DNA of 64,000 bases from Solirubrobacteraceae bacterium (GTDB lineage Bacteria; Actinomycetota; Thermoleophilia; Solirubrobacterales; Solirubrobacteraceae). Positions within the stretch are counted from its first letter, which is position 1. The number at the start of each line of letters is the position of its first letter. Shown here one piece after another: positions 37,977-45,137 of this stretch. Both the position numbers and the translations under genes were made by a program. A model generated the notes under the pieces. That model made no database searches. It had not been told where the DNA came from and saw only the letters and a program-made list of their open reading frames with translations. The stretch is from positions 47,843 to 111,842 of the forward strand of contig JAUJOF010000005.1 in assembly GCA_030447785.1 (NCBI GenBank). The letters are read 5' to 3'.

Positions 37977-39055
37977 GCGGCGAACTCCTCGACGGCCAGC
38001 CCCGCGGGCACAGCCATGGTCTCGGCCGGCACGTCACCCAGCGCGCCCGCGTGGGCCTCGGGCACACGGCCGATCTCGACCTCGGCGCCCAGCGCCTCGC
38101 GAAAGCCGTCGCGGAAGACGGGCAGCGCCGCCAGTGGACCGGTGAGGACCACACGCTGGGCGGGCTGGGCGCCGTCCTGCTGCCCGTAGAACTCGAGCGT
38201 CGTGCGCGCGGCGTCGGCCACGCGGCGGGCGCCGTCCTCGAGGGTGGCCCCCGCTGAAGAGACAATGCGCTCGTCGCCCTCCACCGGCGCACCATCCTCG
38301 GCGCGTCCTACGTGCTCGAGCCAGCCGCGGGCGTGTTCGAGGGTGAGCTCGTGACGGGGCGCCAGCGCGTTGGCCATCGCCTCGCCGCCGGCCGCGGCGA
38401 CGCGGGTGAACAGGCACTGCCCCGCGCGCGAGACGGCCAGGGTGGTCAGGCCCGCCGCGTTGACGTACAGGGTGGTCAGCGGCTCGCCGCCCTCCGGGCG
38501 ATGGAGCGCGCGGATCATGGCGAAGGCGCTGAGGTCGATCCCCGTGGGCTTGAGGCCGGCGCCGCGCACCGCGCTGAGCAGGCGCATGATCGACTCGCGC
38601 GCGGCGGCCACGACGATCACGCGCGTGCGCGGGCCCGCGGGCGTCTCCACCGCGCCGACGAGCTGGTAGTCGAGCACCGCCTGGTCGATGGGCAGCGGCA
38701 GCTCGTCGCCCGCCTGGAAGCGTACGGCGGCGTCGAGGTCCTTGTCGCTGAGCAGCGGCGGCAGGTCCAGCGTGCGGACCGCGACGCGTTGGGAAGCGAC
38801 ACCGACGCGCACGCGGCGGTCCAGATCGCTGCCCTCGAAGAGCTCGCGCACGGCGATGGCCAGCGCGTCGGCGTCGGCGACCTCCCCGTCGGGCACCAGA
38901 GCCGGGGCCAGCGGGCGGCGCGCGCAGCGTTCGAGCGCGACGACGCCGTTGACGCGCACCTGGGCGGCGGCGACGTAGCCGGGCTCGACCATGAGACCGG
39001 TGACGCAGGTGGATTTGCGCTTGGAGCCGAGCATCGCCACACCAGGTATCGGCAC
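37973..39055 (-). CDS. pilM: PilM, actin-like pilus assembly ATPase
   Basis: A 360-residue FtsA/actin-fold protein that sits on the cytoplasmic side and binds the PilN tail. Features: GLMVEPGYVAAAQVRVNG, the ELPLPIDQAVLDYQLVG segment, IVVAAARESIMRLLSAVRGAGLKP split across the fold, and VVLTGPLAALPVFRDGF near the C-terminus. GTG 39055 is the longest start; ATG 39034 (MLGSKRKS) would remove seven residues and looks more typical. Head of the pilM-N-O group, although vapBC separates it from pilD. Confidence 0.88.
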   Translation of the reverse strand: MPIPGVAMLGSKRKSTCVTGLMVEPGYVAAAQVRVNGVVALERCARRPLAPALVPDGEVADADALAIAVRELFEGSDLDRRVRVGVASQRVAVRTLDLPPLLSDKDLDAAVRFQAGDELPLPIDQAVLDYQLVGAVETPAGPRTRVIVVAAARESIMRLLSAVRGAGLKPTGIDLSAFAMIRALHRPEGGEPLTTLYVNAAGLTTLAVSRAGQCLFTRVAAAGGEAMANALAPRHELTLEHARGWLEHVGRAEDGAPVEGDERIVSSAGATLEDGARRVADAARTTLEFYGQQDGAQPAQRVVLTGPLAALPVFRDGFREALGAEVEIGRVPEAHAGALGDVPAETMAVPAGLAVEEFAA

Positions 39056-39082
39056 CTGCCCGGGCGGCTTGAAGCGGCGCCT

Positions 39083-39484
39083 TCAGGTTTGGCCGGGCGA
39101 TGCGGTCGCCAGCCCCTCGGCGGTCGCCGCAGCGAGGAGCTCGCGGTCGTAGGCGATGAAGACGCCGAGATCGTCGCGCAGGGTCAGGGCCGTGGCGAGG
39201 TGGATGGCGTCCAGAGAACGCAAAGCTGGAGCGAACGGAGCGGTCCCCGCGCGGTCGGCCGTGGCGCGACTCCACGGCACCAGGGCGATCGCGGCCAGCA
39301 CCTCCTCCACGACCGCCATCTCTGAGGGGTCGCCCCCACGGCGGGCAGTGCGTCGCAACTCGACGGCCAAGAGCTCACTGCTCGCGTGCTGGTCCCACTG
39401 CGCCACCTCGTCGCGCAGCGCGCCGCTCTGCGTCTCCGCGCGGAAGAGCTTCACCGCGGCCGATGCGTCGAGGTAGGCGGTCAA
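39083..39484 (-). CDS. vapC: VapC-type PIN-domain toxin
   Basis: A 133-residue PIN ribonuclease. Acidic residues for metal binding are visible in YLDASAAVKLF (Asp), ELLAVELRRTAR (Glu), SLDAIHLATAL (Asp) and a late YDRELL. Such toxins cut tRNA or rRNA when free. The start is a TTG at 39484 whose TGA overlap with the antitoxin stop (TTGA) ties their translation. The pair interrupts the pilus locus between pilM and pilD. Confidence 0.88.
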   Translation of the reverse strand: MTAYLDASAAVKLFRAETQSGALRDEVAQWDQHASSELLAVELRRTARRGGDPSEMAVVEEVLAAIALVPWSRATADRAGTAPFAPALRSLDAIHLATALTLRDDLGVFIAYDRELLAAATAEGLATASPGQT

Positions 39485-39831
39485 CCGTAGTCCCGGTCCT
39501 TGCCTCGCGCCCAGTTGAGTGCATCGGTGGCGGGCGTGGGATCGTCCGGGTCGATCTCCTGCTCGTCGAGCCAGGGGAAGAGATGCTCGCCCCGCCGGAT
39601 CGGCCGCTTGGCCGGGATGAGGCCGTACTTCTCGATGAGGCGCTGACGCTCCGCCTCGACAGGATCGTCCGCGCTGTGGATCACCTGCTCAGCCCCCCGC
39701 AACACGAGCGCGCGCAGGTGCGCGGCGGTGGAGCGGGTGTCACTCGCGGGCAGGTGCGAGCGGGTGTTTTCGAGGGCACGTTCGACCTCGGGATCCCGCG
39801 GGACGGGCGTGCGGGGATGAACGGTGGCCAC
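39481..39831 (-). CDS. vapB: VapB-type antitoxin
   Basis: A 116-residue partner gene directly upstream of vapC. The N-terminal third (RDPEVERALENTRSHLP) could bind DNA and the acidic C-terminus (DEQEIDPDDP) fits toxin binding. I do not see a strongly typical AbrB or RHH signature, so antitoxin identity rests mainly on position. An in-frame GTG at 39849 lies inside the palindrome at 39841-39862, so GTG 39831 is the better start. Confidence 0.75.
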   Translation of the reverse strand: MATVHPRTPVPRDPEVERALENTRSHLPASDTRSTAAHLRALVLRGAEQVIHSADDPVEAERQRLIEKYGLIPAKRPIRRGEHLFPWLDEQEIDPDDPTPATDALNWARGKDRDYG

Positions 39832-39840
39832 GACCAAAAA

Positions 39841-39862
39841 GTGTACCACCTAAGTGTTACAC
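39841..39862. promoter_or_regulatory. palindromic operator of vapBC
   Basis: GTGTACCAC and GTGTTACAC form a 9-bp inverted repeat with one mismatch around CTAA, immediately upstream of vapB in an unusually AT-rich patch. TACACT on the minus strand could be a -10 box within it. This is the usual place where the toxin-antitoxin complex represses its own promoter. Confidence 0.7.
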
Positions 39863-39874
39863 CGGTGTCCTACC

Positions 39875-40636
39875 TCAGACCACAAAGCGGTCGACGTACC
39901 AGTCGACGATCGCCTCGCCGGCGAAGAGGGCGACGAGCGAGCCGAGCACGAGGAAGGGACCGAAGGGGACAGCGGTCTTGCGCCCCTCGGCCACCCCTCG
40001 GCGGGCCATGATCGCCACGCCGACCACGGTGCCGGCCAGCAGCGCGATGAAGATCGCCGGGCCCACCGCGCGACCCAGGAAGAGTCCCATCACGCCCGCC
40101 AGCTTCACGTCGCCCATACCCATTCCCGCCGGGTAGGCCAGGGCGGCCATCAGCAGGAAGCCGCCGGCAGCCACGCCGGCGATCAGCCGCTCGGAGAGCG
40201 AGTCGGTGAGCAGAAGCGCGGCCACCGCGAGCGCCACGAGCGCCGCCGGTCCGACGAGCACGTTGGGGATGATCCGGTGCTCGAGGTCGATGGCCGCCAC
40301 GGGGACCAGCAGCGTGACGAAGACCAATGGCAGGATCAGCTCCACGCCGATGCCGAAGCGCGCCACGCACGCGACGTACAGCGCGGCGGTGGTCGCCTCC
40401 ACCACCGGATAGCGCGCGGAGATCGGCGTCGCGCACGCGCGGCACCGTCCCCGCAGCAGGAGCCACGAGAAGATCGGCACGTTGTCGTAGGGCTTGACGT
40501 CCACCCCACAGCCCGGGCAGCGCGAGCCCGGGCGCACGAGCGACTCGCGGCGGGGTACGCGGTGGGAGACCACGTTGAGGAACGATCCCATCACGGCGCC
40601 CAGGAGGGCGACGAAGAGCGAAGTTGTGACAGTCAC
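39875..40636 (-). CDS. pilD: prepilin peptidase PilD
   Basis: A 253-residue polytopic aspartyl protease that cuts prepilin leaders and N-methylates the new end. The N-terminal methylase half has the four-cysteine loop CPGC...CRAC; the two catalytic aspartates are in AIDLEHRIIP and MGMGDVKL. About eight hydrophobic helices. The start is GTG 40636. It lies 31 bases after the PilX-like gene and should process the four pilin-type proteins encoded upstream. Confidence 0.95.
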   Translation of the reverse strand: MTVTTSLFVALLGAVMGSFLNVVSHRVPRRESLVRPGSRCPGCGVDVKPYDNVPIFSWLLLRGRCRACATPISARYPVVEATTAALYVACVARFGIGVELILPLVFVTLLVPVAAIDLEHRIIPNVLVGPAALVALAVAALLLTDSLSERLIAGVAAGGFLLMAALAYPAGMGMGDVKLAGVMGLFLGRAVGPAIFIALLAGTVVGVAIMARRGVAEGRKTAVPFGPFLVLGSLVALFAGEAIVDWYVDRFVV

Positions 40637-40667
40637 CCTTCCGTCATCGGCACGCGCGCGGGCGCGC

Positions 40668-41954
40668 TCAAGGGACCCGAGGGATCTCGCGCCAGGTGTT
40701 CTGGATGATGCCCGCGGAGCCGTAGGAGCGCAGCGCCTCGAACGCCGCGCCGTTGACGGTGAGCGAGGCTCCAGCGCCCCCGATCTCGAACACGCCCTTG
40801 CCCTCGACGAAGACCGCGCCCCTGACGCCGTTGCTGCCGGTCAGCTTGACCAGCTTCTGATCGGAGCCGGACACGTTGGCGTGGTAGACCAGTCCGTGGT
40901 AGGTCGTGTTGCCCTGAAAGTCGATGAAGCCGTCCTCGATGATGAGCGCGCCCGGGGCCTCGGCCGTGTTGATGGCCGTGTTGGACTTGTAGGCCTGGTT
41001 GCATGTCTCGACGTAGACGACGGCTCCGGCGAGCTGACTTCCCTCAGGCGGACAGGTCGCGAAGTAGGTGCCGTTGGTGATCGCCGTCAGCTTGAGCCGT
41101 TCCAGCGCCTCGGGCGAGAGCGCCGGAGCGCCCGGGTAGCCGACCTTCGGCTTCGTATTGAGCTGGCTGGAGAGGACACGGTCCGTCGTCCACAGGGTGT
41201 CGATGTCGGCCAACGTCGTCTGACCGCCATCGACGCACTTCGTCTCCAGCAATGGATCGCAGCGGAGCAGTATCTCGGTGTTCAGCGTCGTGTCGGCCTG
41301 GGCGTTGATGAGGACCTTGCCGCGGCCGCTGTTGCCGATCTCGAGCCGACCGGCCAGCAGCGCGGCGCGCGGCAGTTGCTGGGTCTCGCGCTCGGCCTGC
41401 ACGAGGGCGACCATCGTGCGGGTGCGACCTCGCACCGTGGCCTGCGCCCGCACCCACAGCTTGCCGTCGCCGTTGCAGTCGTAGGCGGGCTGGCCCTGAG
41501 TGGAGGCGTCGGAGTAAAACGTGCTCGGGCTGGCGCTGCTCGAGCATGTGATGGGAACGGTCGTGGCGTTGTCGCGCACCTCGGTGCGCCAGGCGGTCGG
41601 GCCGTCCGTGTCGGGCGAGGGGAACAGCTTCCTGATCGTCGCCGCGTCCGGGCAGTTCGGCGAGGTCAGGGGATCGGAGTCCTGGGTGCACGGCGCGAAG
41701 ACGAACGGCGCCGCCGCCGGGGTCCCCGCTCCGGCCCCCGGACCCGGCCAGCGCCGGGACACGGCGAAGATCTGGGCGTTGAGCACCCCTTCGCCGAGGT
41801 TGAACGACGTCTCGCGGACCCGCTCCACGCCCGACTGCTCCTGCTGGACATCGACCTGGGCTAGCCCGGCCAGGCCGACGGTGAGCATGATCATCGTGAG
41901 CAGCAGTGCCGTCACGAGTGCGTTGCCGTGCTCTGCGGCGATGCGGTGTCTCAT
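40668..41954 (-). CDS. PilX/GspK-like minor pilin (428 aa)
   Basis: A large pilin-type protein. The N-terminus MRHRIAAEHG-NALVTALLLTMIML has a basic leader, a cleavage Gly and a hydrophobic helix but no Glu at position +5, as in GspK and PilX tip proteins. The remainder (about 390 residues) is an exported domain with scattered cysteines and a C-terminal beta-rich region (FIDFQGNTTYHGLVYHA, GVRGAVFVEGKGVFEIGG) that looks like a parallel beta fold. Start ATG 41954 overlaps the PilW-like stop. Likely a pilus-tip initiator. Confidence 0.8.
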   Translation of the reverse strand: MRHRIAAEHGNALVTALLLTMIMLTVGLAGLAQVDVQQEQSGVERVRETSFNLGEGVLNAQIFAVSRRWPGPGAGAGTPAAAPFVFAPCTQDSDPLTSPNCPDAATIRKLFPSPDTDGPTAWRTEVRDNATTVPITCSSSASPSTFYSDASTQGQPAYDCNGDGKLWVRAQATVRGRTRTMVALVQAERETQQLPRAALLAGRLEIGNSGRGKVLINAQADTTLNTEILLRCDPLLETKCVDGGQTTLADIDTLWTTDRVLSSQLNTKPKVGYPGAPALSPEALERLKLTAITNGTYFATCPPEGSQLAGAVVYVETCNQAYKSNTAINTAEAPGALIIEDGFIDFQGNTTYHGLVYHANVSGSDQKLVKLTGSNGVRGAVFVEGKGVFEIGGAGASLTVNGAAFEALRSYGSAGIIQNTWREIPRVP

Positions 41955-42871
41955 GAGATCGTCACGTCCTGTTCTGGTGAGACGGCGCTCAGGCCACCGG
42001 GATCGGTCACTTTCAGCCACACCTTGTAAGGCAGGGTGTTGGGGTCGAGGCGCTGGCTTGGGAAATCCGTCGCGTTCGTCGGGCACTCGCAGGTGATCCC
42101 CTCCCCGAGCCGCTTCTCGGCTCCGCTGGGCACACGTACCATCCACACGTAGGTCAGCGGCTGGCCCTCGGGGTCGGACGACGGCGATCCGTTGAGCGTC
42201 ACCTTGCCGGCGGCCGCAGCGACCGTGAAGGCGGCGGTCGGCGCCCGGTTCTGGTTGCGCAGGAACGCGCCGCTGCGCAGGCGCGTCTCGCCCGGGGGGC
42301 GAAGGGGGTCCATGTCGACGAAGAGGTCGACGTTGACGGCGCTGATCGCGGTGGCCTGCGTGGCGTTGTAGGTGAACACCGCCCGGCTCCCGTTGGTCAC
42401 GCCCTGGGCTACGACCTGTTGTCCGGTCCACCCTGCGCCGGGGCAGGCCGTGTCGGCCGGCACGGTCGGCGGATCAATCGATGTCCACGTCTGCCACTGC
42501 ATCCACATCCGCGCAGGGGCGTCGCTGGCGAGGCAGTAGCGCATGCGGCGCACGTTGCCCGCGTTCTGGGTCGCACCGCCCGGCCACACGGGATCGACGG
42601 TCTGGAAGACCAGGTCGGCGGGGGCCGCCCGTTCGACGGCCTGCGGGACCGTTGCGTTGGGGCTGGCCAGGTTGCGCAGCTCCCTGGCGATCTGGCCGAG
42701 GTTGCGCCGCACGGCGTCCTGGGATTCGTTGCGCGCGGCCGCCCGGGCGCTGTCGCTCTCGAAGTTCGTGAAGGTGGTCAGCGTCGCGCCCAGGACGATG
42801 AGCATGAGCACCATGGACAGCAGCAGCTCGGGCAGCGAGATGCCCCGCTCGTCGCGCGCCAGGCGCTTCAT
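41951..42871 (-). CDS. PilW/GspJ-like minor pilin with PKD-like domain
   Basis: A 306-residue prepilin. Leader MKRLARDERG, cleavage before ISLPELLLSMVLML with Glu+5. After the helix and a pilin-like domain, the C-terminal 90 residues look like a PKD/Ig-type beta sandwich (NRAPTAAFTVAAAAGKVTLN, SSDPEGQPLTYVWMV, KVWLKVTDPGGLSAVS). Added Ig-like domains could give adhesive function at the tip. ATG 42871 overlaps the stop of the next gene upstream (ATGA). Confidence 0.85.
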   Translation of the reverse strand: MKRLARDERGISLPELLLSMVLMLIVLGATLTTFTNFESDSARAAARNESQDAVRRNLGQIARELRNLASPNATVPQAVERAAPADLVFQTVDPVWPGGATQNAGNVRRMRYCLASDAPARMWMQWQTWTSIDPPTVPADTACPGAGWTGQQVVAQGVTNGSRAVFTYNATQATAISAVNVDLFVDMDPLRPPGETRLRSGAFLRNQNRAPTAAFTVAAAAGKVTLNGSPSSDPEGQPLTYVWMVRVPSGAEKRLGEGITCECPTNATDFPSQRLDPNTLPYKVWLKVTDPGGLSAVSPEQDVTIS

Positions 42872-44409
42872 CGCGTCACCGGCCCGGCCATCGTCGACTC
42901 GCCGAGCTGAGCGTTCACGGCGGTGACCCAGTACGTGTGGGAGGCGCCGTCGGTTCGCGGATCGGTGTAGCTGCTCTCGGTCCCCGCCACGCGGTCGTAG
43001 CGGTCGCCGTAGGTCTGGCCGTCGCGGTAGATCCGGTAGAACTCGACCTCGGCCGACGGCGACCGCGTCCAGTTCAGGGTCGTGGCGCCGTCGACGAGCG
43101 TCGCGGTCAGACCGCTGGGCGGCTCGGGCGGAACGGCCATGGCCGTGACCGCGCGGGAAGGAGAGAGGTCGCCCGGCCGAAGATTGCCGGCCGCGTCCTT
43201 GTCCAGGGCAACGACGTGGTAGGAGAGCGTAAGATCGGTCGGCGCGGGTGACTGGCGGCAGCTCGTGGCGCGGGTCTGCGCGCAGGCCAGCGTCTTGGTT
43301 CCGTCGGCCAGCTCCTGGTAGACGCGGTAGCCCTCGATGTCGCGCTCCTGGTTGGAGGTCCACTCGAACTCCACGGCGTCCCCGTTGCGTCCGGCGACGA
43401 AGTTCGCGGGCGCCTTGGACACGCGACGGTTGAGCACCACGGTGGTCGACCGTGTCGCGCCCGAGACGCCGTTGGCGTCGAACGCCTTCGCACCGACGAG
43501 GTAGGAGCCGTCGAGCACCCCCGCGTCGACCGTCCCGAGCGACCAGTTCCAGCCCCAATCGATCCCCGAGCCGGTGCCGTTCTGCGAGGCCCCGTTCAGC
43601 GACCACGTCACAGCGGCCGCCGGACGCGAGGTTCTCGCGCTGAAGGACACCGACGTCGTATCCGGGCCGATCTGGCCCGTGCCGGCGGGGTTGGTGCGGA
43701 TCAGGTCGATGATCGCCACGCCGGACGCCGACCCGGGGTTCGGGACGGTGGTGGACTGCAACGCGTAGCGCCCGCCGGTGCCGCGATCCCACGTGACGAG
43801 CGTGACCACGCGCTTGTAGTCGTCGGGCATCGGGTCCAAGGTGGCGCTCGGCGGGCTCAGTAAGGAGGCGGCGACGGACGCCTCCACGAGGTTGTCCACG
43901 GTGCCGTCGGCGTTGAGGTCGACACCGCAGTTCCCGACGTCCAGCGCGGCGTCGCCCGAGGTGTCGAAGGCCTGGCCGCTGGCCACGAGGCTGAGGAGCT
44001 GGCGGCATTCCGCCGGCGTGGTCGCCGTCGCCCCGGCGGCACAGAAGCTCGCTGGGTCGTGGGCGCCCGTGCCGTCGGAGGGATCGTCGACCGAGCAGGC
44101 GCCCATCGTCAGCGTGTACGTGACCCCGCCCCGGGGGACCTTCCAGCTCGTGTCGCCGGAGGTTGTCGCCAGCCCGGGCTTGGCCTGCACCGCGGGGACG
44201 ACAGAGGCTGGCGTCAGCTGGTCGTAGGGGATCGAGCGGGCGGCCTCCACGACCTCGCGCTGCAGCGCGATGCCCTGCTCGCGGGCCTTGGTCCCCGCGG
44301 TGGTCGCGTTGGCGGTGTTGAGCATCAGCGCGGTGCCCGCCATGCCCACCATCAGCAGGAAGAAGGCGACCAGCACCTCCACCAGCGTGAATCCCCGCTC
44401 GTCGGACAT
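42868..44409 (-). CDS. PilV-like minor pilin with fibronectin type III domains
   Basis: A 513-residue prepilin. Leader MSDERG, cleavage before FTLVEVLVAFFLLMVGMAG with Glu+5. After a central region with an EF-hand-like DLNADGTVDN segment, the last 200 residues form about two fibronectin type III-like repeats (FEWTSNQERDIEGYRVYQE; LNWTRSPSAEVEFYRIYRD). Much larger than ordinary PilV, so probably an adhesive tip subunit. ATG 44409; the longer open frame upstream belongs to antisense of other genes. Confidence 0.85.
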   Translation of the reverse strand: MSDERGFTLVEVLVAFFLLMVGMAGTALMLNTANATTAGTKAREQGIALQREVVEAARSIPYDQLTPASVVPAVQAKPGLATTSGDTSWKVPRGGVTYTLTMGACSVDDPSDGTGAHDPASFCAAGATATTPAECRQLLSLVASGQAFDTSGDAALDVGNCGVDLNADGTVDNLVEASVAASLLSPPSATLDPMPDDYKRVVTLVTWDRGTGGRYALQSTTVPNPGSASGVAIIDLIRTNPAGTGQIGPDTTSVSFSARTSRPAAAVTWSLNGASQNGTGSGIDWGWNWSLGTVDAGVLDGSYLVGAKAFDANGVSGATRSTTVVLNRRVSKAPANFVAGRNGDAVEFEWTSNQERDIEGYRVYQELADGTKTLACAQTRATSCRQSPAPTDLTLSYHVVALDKDAAGNLRPGDLSPSRAVTAMAVPPEPPSGLTATLVDGATTLNWTRSPSAEVEFYRIYRDGQTYGDRYDRVAGTESSYTDPRTDGASHTYWVTAVNAQLGESTMAGPVTR

Positions 44410-44485
44410 GGGAGGCGTATCGGCGCGTGCGCGCGGGGGGTTGAGGGTCGTCGGCGCGTATGGACGGCCGTCGCAGAACCCAGCC

Positions 44486-44509
44486 GGGGCGGGCCCGAAG
44501 GCCCGCCCC
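44486..44509 (-). terminator. UUCG-capped stem-loop between pilA and the minor pilins
   Basis: On the minus strand a perfect 10-bp GGGGCGGGCC / GGCCCGCCCC stem is closed by TTCG, 26 bases after the pilA stop. There is no following T run, so it may be a partial terminator or a 3' stabiliser. Either would let major pilin mRNA exceed that of the minor pilins downstream. Confidence 0.7.
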
Positions 44510-44534
44510 GTGATGCTGCTTTCGGGTGGGAGAT

Positions 44535-44945
44535 CTACCAGGTGGAGTTCTTGCAGCCACCGTTCGGCGCAGCGGTACCGACGCAGGTACGCGTATACCC
44601 GGTGGAGCTCTTCGTGATGTCGAACGTGTTGCCCGACGCTGAGGTGGCGCGCACCGTGTAGCCGGTCGTCGACGGTGTGCCCGCGACCACGACCGCGCCG
44701 GAGAAGTTGTCGGTGGACGTGGGGCATCCGACGTACGTCTGGCCCTCGGTGAAGCAGGACTCCATCTTGGAGACCGCGTTGCGAGCATCGGACTTGGACG
44801 CGGAGTCCTGGCCCTTCGTCTGCTGGCCCAGGAACGTCGGCAGGGCGATCGCGGCGAGGATGCCGATGATGAGGATGACGACCAGCAGCTCGATGAGGGT
44901 GAAGCCCTTCTCGTCGCCGGCCCGGTTGCGCAGGTTGCGCAGCAT
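44535..44945 (-). CDS. pilA: major type IV pilin PilA
   Basis: A 136-residue prepilin. The leader is MLRNLRNRAGDEKG, followed by the class III/IVa-like signal FTLIELLVVILIIGILAAIA with Glu+5. The globular part has cysteines in MESCFTEG, VGCPTS, RTCVG and GGCKN, which could form two disulphides. ATG 44945 has a near-perfect AGGAGG site. The 5' leader carries a c-di-GMP riboswitch. Cleaved by PilD and polymerised by PilB/PilC. Confidence 0.95.
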   Translation of the reverse strand: MLRNLRNRAGDEKGFTLIELLVVILIIGILAAIALPTFLGQQTKGQDSASKSDARNAVSKMESCFTEGQTYVGCPTSTDNFSGAVVVAGTPSTTGYTVRATSASGNTFDITKSSTGYTRTCVGTAAPNGGCKNSTW

Positions 44946-44956
44946 GTAGCCCTCCT

Positions 44957-45029
44957 AAGGACTGGATTGGTGTGCGAACGCCAGTCCTTGGAGCTGACCC
45001 GGGCCGGCGGCCCTTCGGTGGTGGCCCGG
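44957..45029 (-). promoter_or_regulatory. expression platform between the riboswitch and pilA
   Basis: On the RNA, CCGGGCC (45029-45023), the conserved 3' strand of the aptamer, can pair perfectly with GGCCCGG (45005-44999) just downstream. That would break the aptamer, so it is a plausible switching helix. Closer to the gene, AAGGACTGG (complement at 44981-44989) and CCAGTCCTT (44957-44965) form a 9-bp hairpin flush against AGGAGG. The mechanism is probably translational, since no T run follows. Confidence 0.6.
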
Positions 45030-45098
45030 CTTGCTCCTTACGTTGGAGCCCCGAGGCTTTGCGTCCCACCCTCGCGGGTGGTTTGCCCTTTGCACCTT
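45017..45098 (-). ncRNA. cyclic-di-GMP-I (GEMM) riboswitch
   Basis: The minus strand reads GCAAAGGGCAAACC, a short hairpin (ACCCGCGAGGGT), GGGACGCAAAGCC, then GGGGCTCC...GGAGC and AAGCCGGGCCACC. The two invariant blocks and their spacing match the class I c-di-GMP aptamer, and GGTG (45096-45093) pairs with CACC at the 3' end as P1. It lies about 70 bases upstream of pilA, the classic gene under such switches. c-di-GMP binding is from family knowledge; on or off is not determined. Confidence 0.92.
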
Positions 45099-45137
45099 GG
45101 TCTGGCAGGTGCTGTATCGGTCCCCGAGCAGGGACCT

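Noticed and set aside
45119..45136. GGTCCC/GGGACC stem after the GT87-like gene as a terminator
   Set aside because: Six pairs and no T run in the minus direction; it lies just before the riboswitch and may be part of the leader or chance.
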